A stretch of 47,936 bases of DNA, from positions 1 to 47,936 of the forward strand of contig CAKOYU010000013.1 in NCBI GenBank assembly GCA_934130975.1. Reading direction: 5' to 3'. Below are positions 17,334-25,894 of this stretch, in pieces. The position numbers and the translations under genes are program-made. This DNA is from an uncultured Clostridia bacterium (GTDB taxonomy: Bacteria; Bacillota; Clostridia; TANB77; CAG-508). The notes under the pieces were generated by a model that did not search any database, was not told where the DNA came from, and worked only from the letters and a program-made list of their open reading frames with translations. Position 1 is the stretch's first letter. Each line of letters begins with the position of its first letter.

Positions 17334-19145
17334 ATGGTTATAGATACAGAATTTATATTGTTAGTAATATCAACCCTTTCAATAATTTTGTTAATGGGAA
17401 ATATAATTAGGAAAAAACCAGTGTCGCAATTGCAAAATGCATTTGCGACGGTTTTATTAACAGTGCTTGTAATAAGTGTAGGAGTAATTTCACAATTAGT
17501 TTGCTCAAACTTTTTGAATATTGAGCCGATATATTTTGAAAATTTTATATATATAGGAACATGTATGCTTCCAGTAGCACTGTTTTTTGTAGCAATTATA
17601 TTTAGAAATACAAAAATTAGGTTTAAAAGAAAATATTTATTATTATTTGTAATACCATTTTTGACACTTGCTGTATTATATACAAATCAATATCATCATT
17701 TATTTTATAAAGTATATTCTTCAAACTTAAATGAAATGGTATATGGACCATATTTTTATATACATTCAATATATACATATGGATTACTATTAATAAGCAT
17801 AGGAATAATGATAAATGCATCATTAAAAAATTCGGGTTCGTTTTCTAAACAAACAATATTAATAATAATAGGAACAATGTTTCCTATACTAGTAAACTTG
17901 CTTGGAACATTTAAAATATATGATATGAATGTATGTTTAACACCAATAAGTTTTTCTATAGCAGTAATTTTTTACACATTTGCAATATTAAAATTTAACT
18001 TTTTAAAAATCACACCAATTGCACTGCAGAAAATAGTAGACAGAATATCCGATGGATACATAGTATTAGATGAAGATAATATAATTACAGACTTCAACAA
18101 AACATTTTTAGAAATGTTTAAATTAAAACCAGAAAATATAAGAAGTAAAACTTTTATGAAATTTTTAGAAAATAGAAAAATAAGCAAACAAACATCAAAG
18201 AGAATAGAAAATGTAATAGCAAGAGCAAATACAACAGATAAAACAATATCATTTGAACAACATTTTTCAAGAATAAAAAAATACTTTAAAATAGAAATAA
18301 CTCCAATTAAATCAGACAACACATCATTAGGAACATTAGTATTATTAAAAGATATAACACAACATAAAGAAGATATGGAAACAATAAGAAACAACCAAGA
18401 TAGACTAATGGAAAGAGAACGTTTAGCAGGACTTGGTCAACTAATAGGAGGAATAGCACATAACTTAAAAACACCAATAATGTCAATAGCAGGAGCAGTT
18501 CAAGGATTAGAAAATCTAATAAAAGAATATGACGAATCAATAGATGACCCAGTAGTAAATTCGCAAGATCATCATGACATAGCAAGAGACATGGAAGAAT
18601 GGATACCTAAGATAAGAGCACATCTAGAATACATGTCAGATATTATAACAACAGTAAAAGGTCAAGCAGTTGCATCATTATCAAGTGATACTTCAGAAGA
18701 ATTTACAGTTGATGAACTAATAAAAAGAGTAAATATATTAATGAAACACGAATTAAAAAATGCATACATATATATGAATGTAATGATGAAAACTGATGAA
18801 AATCAAATATTAAAGGGAAATGTAAATAGTTTAGTACAAGTAGTTAATAATATGATTTCAAATGCTATACAAGCATATGCAGGAAAAAAAGATCAAAATA
18901 TAGAACTAGTAGTATCTAAAAAAGAGAATAATATAGTAATATCAATAACAGACTTTGCTGGTGGACTTCCAAAAGAAGTACAAGATAGACTATTTAAAGA
19001 AATGGTTACAACAAAAGGAAAAAATGGAACTGGACTTGGACTATATATGTCATATTCAAACATAAAAGCACACTTTGGTGGAGATATTACATATGTTACA
19101 GAACAAGGAAAAGGAACAACATTTAATATTATAATTCCAATATAA
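17334..19145 (+). CDS. 7TM-PAS sensor histidine kinase, cotranscribed with the synthetase
   Basis: This is a membrane sensor kinase of 603 residues. It starts 14 bp after the synthetase stop with AAAGGAGAAAC as ribosome site, so the two genes form an operon. Residues of about 5-220 contain seven hydrophobic segments of the histidine-kinase 7TM type. A PAS domain follows (about 230-345; DGYIVLDEDNIITDFNKTF), then a HisKA domain with phospho-accepting His376 in GGIAHNLKTP. The ATPase domain ends in GTGLGLYMSYS. No response regulator is directly adjacent; the receiver/HD-GYP protein about 1 kb downstream is a candidate partner. Placement beside a biosynthetic gene suggests it senses the product or the condition for its synthesis, which is inference. 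Confidence 0.92.
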   Translation: MVIDTEFILLVISTLSIILLMGNIIRKKPVSQLQNAFATVLLTVLVISVGVISQLVCSNFLNIEPIYFENFIYIGTCMLPVALFFVAIIFRNTKIRFKRKYLLLFVIPFLTLAVLYTNQYHHLFYKVYSSNLNEMVYGPYFYIHSIYTYGLLLISIGIMINASLKNSGSFSKQTILIIIGTMFPILVNLLGTFKIYDMNVCLTPISFSIAVIFYTFAILKFNFLKITPIALQKIVDRISDGYIVLDEDNIITDFNKTFLEMFKLKPENIRSKTFMKFLENRKISKQTSKRIENVIARANTTDKTISFEQHFSRIKKYFKIEITPIKSDNTSLGTLVLLKDITQHKEDMETIRNNQDRLMERERLAGLGQLIGGIAHNLKTPIMSIAGAVQGLENLIKEYDESIDDPVVNSQDHHDIARDMEEWIPKIRAHLEYMSDIITTVKGQAVASLSSDTSEEFTVDELIKRVNILMKHELKNAYIYMNVMMKTDENQILKGNVNSLVQVVNNMISNAIQAYAGKKDQNIELVVSKKENNIVISITDFAGGLPKEVQDRLFKEMVTTKGKNGTGLGLYMSYSNIKAHFGGDITYVTEQGKGTTFNIIIPI

Positions 19146-19148
19146 TTA

Positions 19149-19179
19149 TGAGCAAAACAGAACCGGTCCCAAATGTGCA
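19149..19179 (+). repeat. REP-like palindromic repeat, copy 1
   Basis: This 31-bp unit starts TGAGCA, ends TGTGCA and has the core CAGAACCGGTCCCAAA. It matches two copies at 27973-28003 and 28005-28035 at about 29 of 31 positions. It lies 3 bp after the kinase stop codon. Both ends are near-palindromic and the core contains ACCGGT. Confidence 0.85.
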
Positions 19180-19183
19180 AAAA

Positions 19184-19215
19184 ACTGTCAGAAAGTTTTA
19201 TCTGACAGTTTTTTT
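19184..19215. terminator. Terminator of the synthetase-kinase operon
   Basis: ACTGTCAGA (19184-19192) pairs with TCTGACAGT (19201-19209), followed by T residues. Its right end abuts the stop codon of the convergent HTH gene. Confidence 0.92.
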
Positions 19216-19452
19216 CTAATCTTGTTCTACATCTTTAAATACATCGTTTTCAAAAAATTCAGTAATTGTAATACCAAATCCTTCACAAATGTGAAGCAAT
19301 GTATCTAATTTTATCAATTCAGTTCTCTTACTCATAAAAGCTGCTAAAGTTGACATTGGAACCCCAGAAGCCTTAAATAATCCCCAAAGACTCATACCAG
19401 TTTGGTTTTGATAATATCTAATTCTATCTCTTACTGCATCTGATAAATACAT
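19216..19452 (-). CDS. Small XRE-type helix-turn-helix regulator
   Basis: The 78-residue protein is a single helix-turn-helix domain of the XRE/Cro class: RDRIRYYQNQTGMSLWGLFKA followed by SGVPMSTLAAFMS and DTLLHICEGFGITITEFF. The ATG at 19452 is chosen because AAGGAG lies eight bases ahead; the TTG at 19461 is too close to that site. It is convergent to the kinase gene. A 7-bp inverted repeat lies in its own promoter region, so autoregulation is likely. Whether it also controls the synthetase operon is unknown. Confidence 0.85.
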   Translation of the reverse strand: MYLSDAVRDRIRYYQNQTGMSLWGLFKASGVPMSTLAAFMSKRTELIKLDTLLHICEGFGITITEFFENDVFKDVEQD

Positions 19453-19483
19453 AAAAATCAACTCCTTATAAATGATATAATTG

Positions 19484-19527
19484 AGTATAGCAAGAAATTC
19501 CTTAGAAATAGTCTATCCAAATAGACT
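19484..19527 (-). promoter_or_regulatory. Promoter and putative operator of the HTH gene
   Basis: On the minus strand, TATACT (forward 19484-19489) is a -10 box. The -35 region is poor and is overlapped by the inverted repeat AGTCTAT-CCAA-ATAGACT (19510-19527). A dimeric repressor or activator binding there would affect transcription. Confidence 0.55.
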
Positions 19528-19540
19528 GGCAAATATAAAA

Positions 19541-19575
19541 AAAGATAGTTTTTCTAATTATAAAAAACTATCTTT
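19541..19575 (-). terminator. Terminator of the 87-residue gene
   Basis: AAAGATAGTTTTT (19541-19553) pairs with AAAAAACTATCTTT (19562-19575), giving a T tract on the minus strand. It ends the small gene whose stop codon is at 19574-19576. Confidence 0.75.
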
Positions 19576-19837
19576 AAATAAACATATTCATTATAGTAAG
19601 AACTAAAGTTGAGAAAAATGCTTTGAATGAAAATTTAAAACCACGTCGAACAAAAACTTCGACATTTGTAAGACGATTTTCACCAATTATAGTTAATGCA
19701 ACACAAGGTTCATCAATCTCTTTATATTCAATCAATTGAGTTGAACTAGTTGGCTCTGTTTGAATTTCAGAAGTATTTTCTGTAATAATTTCTTCTGAAG
19801 TTTCCAAACTCTCAATATTAGAATCTAAAATTTCCAT
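19574..19837 (-). CDS. Small Glu/Ser/Thr-rich protein with hydrophobic C-terminus
   Basis: The protein has 87 residues and is not recognised. The start is the ATG at 19837, after a strong AAAGGAGGT. The first half is acidic and rich in Ser, Thr and Glu (ESLETSEEIITENTSEIQ), so it is probably disordered. A short globular part follows (PCVALTIIGENRLTNVEVFVRRG). The last 17 or so residues (FSTLVLTIMNMFI) are hydrophobic and could be a tail anchor. It has its own promoter and terminator. It lies divergent to the HD-GYP gene. No function is proposed. Confidence 0.65.
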   Translation of the reverse strand: MEILDSNIESLETSEEIITENTSEIQTEPTSSTQLIEYKEIDEPCVALTIIGENRLTNVEVFVRRGFKFSFKAFFSTLVLTIMNMFI

Positions 19838-19858
19838 CAAAATACCTCCTTTAAGCTT

Positions 19859-19887
19859 AGTATACCAATAGAAGTTATAAAAATCAA
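19859..19887 (-). promoter_or_regulatory. Promoter of the 87-residue gene
   Basis: On the minus strand, TTGATT (forward 19882-19887) and TATACT (forward 19859-19864) are separated by 17 bp, with TTGG directly before the -10 box. Confidence 0.75.
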
Positions 19888-20024
19888 ACAAAAATTTAAA
19901 ATGTAATATAAAAGAAAAATAAATGTAATAAAAATGAAACAAAACTATATTTAAATAGAGTAGTATGAGCAAATTGAGTGATAAAATCTTATGCATAAAA
20001 AATAATGAATTCAAAACAAAAAAC

Positions 20025-20053
20025 TTGATTTTTAAAACACAAACGAATATAAT
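20025..20053 (+). promoter_or_regulatory. Promoter of the HD-GYP response regulator
   Basis: TTGATT (20025-20030) and TATAAT (20048-20053) are separated by 17 bp. The leader is about 40 bases, with AGGGGTGA as ribosome site. Confidence 0.8.
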
Positions 20054-20100
20054 ATCAATAATAAAATTGAATTTATACATAAGAATATAGGGGTGATTAA

Positions 20101-21165
20101 ATGAGAAAGGCTCTGCAAAATCAAATAAATGGAGTTAGAAAATATAAAATAATAGGTGTAGATGATGAAGAAGGAATATTAGATTCATTAAGAGTTTTGT
20201 TAGAAAACTCTAATTATGAATTTATAGGAGTAACAAATCCAGTAGAGGCAATAGAAAAAGTAAGACAAGAACATTTTGATTTAATGTTACTAGATTTTAT
20301 GATGACACCATTACATGGAGACGAAGTAGTAGAAGAAATTAGAAAATTTAATAAAGAATTATATATTTTGTTATTAACAGGACATAAAGATTTAGCACCA
20401 CCACTAGAAACAATAAAAAGATTAGACATACAAGGATATTGCGAAAAAGGTGACAAATTTGACCAATTAATTTTATTAATTGAATCTGGAATAAAATCTG
20501 TAAAACAAATGGATGAAATAAAACAAATAAATGAAAAGTTAGAAGATTCAAAAGAGCAATTAGAGCAAGCATATTTAGATATGGTAGAGACATTAAGATA
20601 TACAGTAGAAGCGAAAGACTCTTATACGAGAGGACATTCAGATAGAGTGTCAGAATATTCTGTACTTATTGGAGAAAAATTAGGACTACCAGAAGATCAA
20701 ATAAAAACATTAAGGATAGGTGGGTTATTCCATGATATTGGAAAAATAGGAATACCAGATAGTATTTTATTAAAACCAGCAAAGCTCACAGATGATGAAT
20801 ATTCACAAATAAAAAATCATCCATCAATAGGAGCACATATTTTAGGTTCTGCAGTAATATTTAAAGATATTATACCTATTGTAAAACATCATCATGAAAG
20901 ATATGATGGCAATGGATATCCATCAAGATTAAAGGGAGAAGAAATACCATATATGGCAAGAATTGCAGCAGTAGCAGATACTTTTGATGCGATGACTAGT
21001 CGAAGAAGTTATAGAGGACCTATTGATATTGAACATGTAAAAGAAGAAATAAAAAGATGTGAAGGTACTCAATTTGACCCACAAATAGCAGAAGCATTTC
21101 TTGATATATTAAATAATAATTTCGAAAAAATAAAAGATATACAAGAAAAATATGTAAGTGAATAA
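20101..21165 (+). CDS. Response regulator with HD-GYP domain (probable cyclic-di-GMP phosphodiesterase)
   Basis: The 354-residue protein couples a receiver to an HD-GYP hydrolase. The receiver (about 15-135) has the acidic pair Asp21-Asp22, phospho-acceptor Asp65 in LMLLDFMM and a conserved Lys in CEKGDKF. A coiled linker (about 135-165) leads to the HD-GYP domain. That domain has HDIGKIGIPD (His211-Asp212) and, near 263, HHHERYDGNGYP. The metal-binding histidines and the GYP signature are intact, so activity against cyclic di-GMP is expected from the family. It has its own promoter. It could be the output partner of the sensor kinase encoded about 1 kb upstream, but nothing in the sequence proves the pairing. 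Confidence 0.93.
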   Translation: MRKALQNQINGVRKYKIIGVDDEEGILDSLRVLLENSNYEFIGVTNPVEAIEKVRQEHFDLMLLDFMMTPLHGDEVVEEIRKFNKELYILLLTGHKDLAPPLETIKRLDIQGYCEKGDKFDQLILLIESGIKSVKQMDEIKQINEKLEDSKEQLEQAYLDMVETLRYTVEAKDSYTRGHSDRVSEYSVLIGEKLGLPEDQIKTLRIGGLFHDIGKIGIPDSILLKPAKLTDDEYSQIKNHPSIGAHILGSAVIFKDIIPIVKHHHERYDGNGYPSRLKGEEIPYMARIAAVADTFDAMTSRRSYRGPIDIEHVKEEIKRCEGTQFDPQIAEAFLDILNNNFEKIKDIQEKYVSE

Positions 21166-21181
21166 AATTTTATAGATTGAT

Positions 21182-21211
21182 AAAAAGCATGTATTTTATT
21201 ACATGCTTTTT
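21182..21211. terminator. Bidirectional terminator
   Basis: AAAAAGCATGTA (21182-21193) pairs with TACATGCTTTTT (21200-21211). It separates the convergent HD-GYP and tex genes. Confidence 0.93.
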
Positions 21212-21217
21212 AGATGT

Positions 21218-23401
21218 TTATATTTTCATAGAAAGTCCTACTTTTTTACGTTCTTGATCAATTTTTATAACTTTAACTTTTACAATATCACCAACTGAAA
21301 CTAAATCAGATGGATTTTTAATATAAGAATCACTCATTTCAGAAATATGAACAAGACCATCATATTTAACACCAATATCAACAAAAGCACCAAAATCGAT
21401 AACATTACGAACAGTACCAGTTAAAATCATACCTTCTGTTAAATCTTCAAATTTTAAAACATCACTACGAAGTACTGGTTTTGGCATATCTTCTCTTGGG
21501 TCACGACCAGGTTTAGAAAGTTCTGCAATAATATCAGTTAAAGTCATTTCACCAATTTCAAGCTTTTTAGCAGTTTCGGCTATATCAACAGATTTTAATT
21601 TTTCGCGTAAAGAAATTAAATTATCTTTATTCTTTAAATCATCAACTTTAAAACCAAGAAGTTCAAGCAATTTTTCTGTTGGCTTATAACTTTCTGGGTG
21701 AACAGCAGTGTTTTCTAATGGATTTTCACCATCAGGAATTCTAATAAAACCTGCACATTGTTCAAAAGCAACTTTTCCAAGCTTAGGAACCTTTAATAAT
21801 TCTTTTCTTTCTTTTAATTTACCATTTTCGTCTCTATATTTTACAATATTTTTAGCAATTGTATTATTAATACCAGAAACGTAAGCAAGTAAAGAAGGAG
21901 TGGCAGTATTTACATCAACACCAACTTTATTAACACTATCTTCTACAACGCCTGTTAAGCTTTCTGATAAATTCTTTTGATTTACATCATGTTGATATTG
22001 TCCAACACCAATAGCCTTTGGATCGATTTTTACAAGTTCGGCAAGAGGGTCTTGAAGTCTACGAGCAATTGATATTGCACCTCTTATAGAAACATTTATA
22101 TCTGGATATTCTTCAGTTGCAAGTTTTGATGCTGAATATACAGAGGCTCCAGCTTCACTAACTATAACGTAACAAATTTCATGTTTAACTTCTTTAATCA
22201 TATCAGAAACAAACATTTCAGACTCACGAGAAGCAGTACCATTACCAATTGCAATCATATCAACGTGGTCTTTTTCAATTAAATTTAATAAAGTCTTTTT
22301 AGCACCTTCAACATCATTTTGAGGAGCTGTAGGGTATACTGTAGAAGTATCTAAAACTTTACCAGTTTCATCAATTACAGCAATTTTACAACCAGTTCTA
22401 TATGCTGGGTCAAATCCCATAACAGTTTTACCTTTTATAGGAGCTCCAAGTAATAATTGTTTTGCATTTTGTCCAAATACTTTGATGGCTTTTTCTTCTG
22501 CTTTTTCAGTTAAATCTGAACGAATCTCTCTTTCTATAGAAGGCTCAATTAATCTTTTAAAAGCGTCTAATATTGTAGCTTCTAACATTTCTGTAAATTG
22601 AGTATTTCCTTTTATTATATCTCTTTGAATGTAATAAAGAATTTTTTCTTCAGGTTTGCTAATAGAAACTTTTAAGAAATCTTCTTTTTCACCTCTATTA
22701 ATAGCTAAAATTCTATGGCTAGGAAGTTTACAAACTAATTCGGTAAAATCATAATACATTTCGCAATTTGATTTTTCTTCAGCATTTGAAGCTTTTGTAA
22801 CAATACTTCCTTCATGATAACATACTTTTTTTATATATTTTCTGTATTTAGCATTATCAGAAATATTTTCTGCAATAATATCTAAAGCACCTTGAATTGC
22901 GTCTTCTGCAGTTGCAACAACTTTATCTTTGTTAGCTTTATCTTCTTCAGATAAAGAATCAATATTTATATATTCAGTAGCTAGATCTTCAATTGGAGTT
23001 TTTTCTTCTTGAGCAATAATTATTTCTGCCAAAGGTTCTAAACCTTTACTTCTAGCAACAGTAGCTCTTGTTTTTTTCTTTTGTTTAAAAGGTCTGTATA
23101 AATCTTCAACTTCTGCAAGAGTTTCAGCAGATGCAATAGCAATAGTCAACTCATCTGTTAATTTGCCTTGCTCATTTATAGAATTTATAACTTCACCTTT
23201 ACGAGTTTCAAGATTTCTTAAATAATTTAATCTTTCTCCTAAATCTCTTAAAATTTCATCACTTAATCCACCTGTAGCTTCTTTTCTATAACGAGCTATA
23301 AATGGTATAGTATTTCCTTCGTCAATTAATTTTACTGCATTTTCTACTTGTGTAGGTTTTACATTTAATTCTTGGGCAATTTTGTTTATAATTTTTTCCA
23401 T
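21218..23401 (-). CDS. tex: Tex-family transcription accessory protein
   Basis: The 727-residue protein matches the full length of Tex, a conserved nucleic-acid-binding protein related to eukaryotic Spt6. The N-terminal helical region begins KIAQELNVKPTQVENAVKL and contains the family motif TIPFIARYRKEATGGL. The YqgF/RNase H-like domain has VMGFDPAYRTGCKIAV. A helix-hairpin-helix region contains NTATPSLLAYVSGIN. The C-terminal S1 RNA-binding domain covers about residues 650-725 (GTVRNVIDFGAFVDIGVKYDG). The ribosome site is AAAGGAAAA. It is a single-gene unit on the minus strand, divergent from pflB. Confidence 0.96.
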   Translation of the reverse strand: MEKIINKIAQELNVKPTQVENAVKLIDEGNTIPFIARYRKEATGGLSDEILRDLGERLNYLRNLETRKGEVINSINEQGKLTDELTIAIASAETLAEVEDLYRPFKQKKKTRATVARSKGLEPLAEIIIAQEEKTPIEDLATEYINIDSLSEEDKANKDKVVATAEDAIQGALDIIAENISDNAKYRKYIKKVCYHEGSIVTKASNAEEKSNCEMYYDFTELVCKLPSHRILAINRGEKEDFLKVSISKPEEKILYYIQRDIIKGNTQFTEMLEATILDAFKRLIEPSIEREIRSDLTEKAEEKAIKVFGQNAKQLLLGAPIKGKTVMGFDPAYRTGCKIAVIDETGKVLDTSTVYPTAPQNDVEGAKKTLLNLIEKDHVDMIAIGNGTASRESEMFVSDMIKEVKHEICYVIVSEAGASVYSASKLATEEYPDINVSIRGAISIARRLQDPLAELVKIDPKAIGVGQYQHDVNQKNLSESLTGVVEDSVNKVGVDVNTATPSLLAYVSGINNTIAKNIVKYRDENGKLKERKELLKVPKLGKVAFEQCAGFIRIPDGENPLENTAVHPESYKPTEKLLELLGFKVDDLKNKDNLISLREKLKSVDIAETAKKLEIGEMTLTDIIAELSKPGRDPREDMPKPVLRSDVLKFEDLTEGMILTGTVRNVIDFGAFVDIGVKYDGLVHISEMSDSYIKNPSDLVSVGDIVKVKVIKIDQERKKVGLSMKI

Positions 23402-23431
23402 AAGTATTTTCCTTTCATTTAATCTTTACAG

Positions 23432-23460
23432 ATTATACATACAAATTTCAAAAAAATCAA
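23432..23460 (-). promoter_or_regulatory. Promoter of tex
   Basis: On the minus strand, TTGATT (forward 23455-23460) and TATAAT (forward 23432-23437) are separated by 17 bp. Confidence 0.8.
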
Positions 23461-23471
23461 GTTAAAAATCG

Positions 23472-23500
23472 TTGACAAAAAACAACATAAAATTTATAAT
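23472..23500 (+). promoter_or_regulatory. Promoter of pflB
   Basis: TTGACA (23472-23477) and TATAAT (23495-23500) are separated by exactly 17 bp. It is a full-consensus promoter, consistent with a highly expressed fermentation gene. It lies back to back with the tex promoter. Confidence 0.92.
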
Positions 23501-23568
23501 ACGAAATGGTGGAAAAAAATAATAAAAAGCAACAATATTGGGAAAAATAAAAAATGGAGGTAATAAAT

Positions 23569-25806
23569 ATGGATTTTGAACAATGGAATGGTTTTAATAA
23601 AGGAGAATGGAAAAGACAAATAGATGTAAGAAACTTTATACAAAAAAATTACACACCATATGTTGGAGATGCAAGCTTTTTAAAAGGAACAACAGAAAAA
23701 ACAAAAAAATTATGGGACGAAGTATTAGAATTATATAAAAAAGAGCATGATGCACAAGGTGGAGTACTAGATATAGATGCAAAAACAATATCAACAGTAT
23801 CTGCACATGATGCTGGATATATAGACAAAGACTTAGAAGAAATAGTAGGACTACAAACAGATGCACCATTAAAAAGAGCAATAATGCCATTTGGAGGAAT
23901 AAGAATTGTAGAAAAATCATGTGAAGCATATGGAAGAGAAGTTGATCCAGAAACAGATAGAATTTTCCATACAGCAAGAAAAACACATAATGATGGAGTA
24001 TTTGATGTATACACACCAGACATTAGAGCTGCAAGAAGTTCACACTTGATTACAGGACTTCCAGATGGATATGGAAGAGGAAGAATTATAGGAGATTACA
24101 GAAGAGTTGCACTATACGGTGTAGATGCATTAATAGCTGAGAAAAAAGAAGAATTAGAAATATTAAATGTAGATGATTTTACAGAAAAAGTAATAAGAGA
24201 AAGAGAAGAAATATCAGAACAAATAAAAGCACTTAACCAATTAAAGATAATGGCAGAAAAATATGGATATGATATCTCTAGACCTGCTGGAAATGCAAAA
24301 GAAGCAATCCAATGGTTATACTTTGGATACTTAGGAGCAGTAAAAGATCAAAATGGTGCTGCAATGAGTATTGGTAGAACATCAACATTCTTAGATATAT
24401 ATATAGAAAGAGACTTGAAAAATGGAATATTAACAGAAGAGACAGCACAAGAATTAATGGACCACTTTATAATGAAATTAAGATTAGTAAGATTCTTAAG
24501 AACACCAGAATACAATGAACTATTCAGTGGAGACCCAGTATGGGTAACAGAAAGCATTGGTGGAATGGGAATTGATGGTAGAACATTAGTTACTAAAAAC
24601 TCATTTAGAGTATTACACTCATTAGAAAACTTAGGACCAGCTCCAGAACCAAACCTAACAGTATTATGGTCAACAAGATTACCAGAAGGATTCAAGAGAT
24701 ATACAGCAAACTTATCAATAAAAACATCATCAATTCAATACGAAAATGATGATGTAATGAGAGCAACATTAGGAGATGACTATGGAATAGCATGTTGTGT
24801 ATCACCTATGAAAATAGGAAAACAAATGCAATTCTTCGGAGCAAGAGCAAACTTAGCAAAAACATTATTATATGCAATCAACGGAGGTAAAGACGAAAAA
24901 ACTGGAAAACAAGTTACACCAAAATTTGAACCAATCACATCAGAATATTTAAACTATGACGAAGTTATAGAAAAATTTGATCAAATGATGGATTATGTTG
25001 CAATAATATATATAAAAGCATTAAATGCAATACATTACATGCATGACAAATACTCATATGAAGCAATAGAAATGGCTTTACATGATAAAGATGTTATAAG
25101 AACAATGGCATGTGGAATTGCAGGATTATCAGTAGTTGCAGATTCACTTTCAGCAATCAAATATGCAAAAGTAAAAGTAATTAGAGATGAAAATGGATTA
25201 GCAGTAGATTATCAAGTAGAAGGAGAATATCCTCAATTTGGTAATGATGATGATAGAGTAGATACAATAGCAGTTGAAGTTGTTAGAAGATTCTTAAATA
25301 AATTAAAGAAACATCCAACATATAGAGACTCAAAACACACATTATCAATATTAACAATTACATCAAATGTTGTATATGGAAAAGCAACAGGAAATACACC
25401 AGATGGAAGACGTGCAGGAGCACCATTTGGACCTGGAGCAAACCCATTACATGGTAGAGATGTAAATGGAGCATTAGCAGTAATGAACTCAATAGCAAAA
25501 TTACCATTTGAAGATTCAGAAGATGGAATTTCATACACATTTGCTATTACACCAGCAACACTAGGACAAGATGAAGAAACAAAAGTAAATAACTTAGTAA
25601 GTATGTTAGATGGATATTTTGCGCAAACAGGACATCACATCAATGTAAACGTATTTGATAGAGCATTATTAGAAGATGCTATGGAACATCCAGAAAAATA
25701 TCCACAACTTACAATCAGAGTTTCAGGATATGCAGTTCACTTTACAAAATTAACAAGAGAACAACAATTAGATGTTATTAATAGAACAATTCATGAGAGA
25801 ATTTAA
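23569..25806 (+). CDS. pflB: Pyruvate formate-lyase (glycyl radical enzyme)
   Basis: This enzyme cleaves pyruvate with CoA to acetyl-CoA and formate under anaerobic conditions. The ATG at 23569, eight bases after GGAGG (23556-23560), is the true start rather than the ATG at 23554, which overlaps the ribosome site. The protein has 745 residues, the usual length. The adjacent active-site cysteines are Cys409-Cys410 in GIACCVSPM. The radical glycine is Gly720 in RVSGYAVHF, near the C-terminus as in the family. It is followed by its activating enzyme gene. The strong promoter indicates high expression. Confidence 0.97.
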   Translation: MDFEQWNGFNKGEWKRQIDVRNFIQKNYTPYVGDASFLKGTTEKTKKLWDEVLELYKKEHDAQGGVLDIDAKTISTVSAHDAGYIDKDLEEIVGLQTDAPLKRAIMPFGGIRIVEKSCEAYGREVDPETDRIFHTARKTHNDGVFDVYTPDIRAARSSHLITGLPDGYGRGRIIGDYRRVALYGVDALIAEKKEELEILNVDDFTEKVIREREEISEQIKALNQLKIMAEKYGYDISRPAGNAKEAIQWLYFGYLGAVKDQNGAAMSIGRTSTFLDIYIERDLKNGILTEETAQELMDHFIMKLRLVRFLRTPEYNELFSGDPVWVTESIGGMGIDGRTLVTKNSFRVLHSLENLGPAPEPNLTVLWSTRLPEGFKRYTANLSIKTSSIQYENDDVMRATLGDDYGIACCVSPMKIGKQMQFFGARANLAKTLLYAINGGKDEKTGKQVTPKFEPITSEYLNYDEVIEKFDQMMDYVAIIYIKALNAIHYMHDKYSYEAIEMALHDKDVIRTMACGIAGLSVVADSLSAIKYAKVKVIRDENGLAVDYQVEGEYPQFGNDDDRVDTIAVEVVRRFLNKLKKHPTYRDSKHTLSILTITSNVVYGKATGNTPDGRRAGAPFGPGANPLHGRDVNGALAVMNSIAKLPFEDSEDGISYTFAITPATLGQDEETKVNNLVSMLDGYFAQTGHHINVNVFDRALLEDAMEHPEKYPQLTIRVSGYAVHFTKLTREQQLDVINRTIHERI

Positions 25807-25826
25807 AAAATAATAGCAATTTGCTT

Positions 25827-25870
25827 AGTTAAAAATCATTCAAAATTTTCATTTTGGATGATTTTTGACT
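25827..25870 (+). terminator. Long hairpin between pflB and pflA (partial terminator or mRNA stabiliser)
   Basis: A 20-bp left arm (25827-25846) pairs with 25851-25870 through a TTTC loop, with two G-T pairs. The following sequence AAATTTTATT is a weak T tract, so read-through is likely. It probably lowers pflA relative to pflB expression or protects the 3' end of pflB mRNA. Confidence 0.75.
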
Positions 25871-25894
25871 AAATTTTATTAGAAAGAAGAGAAT

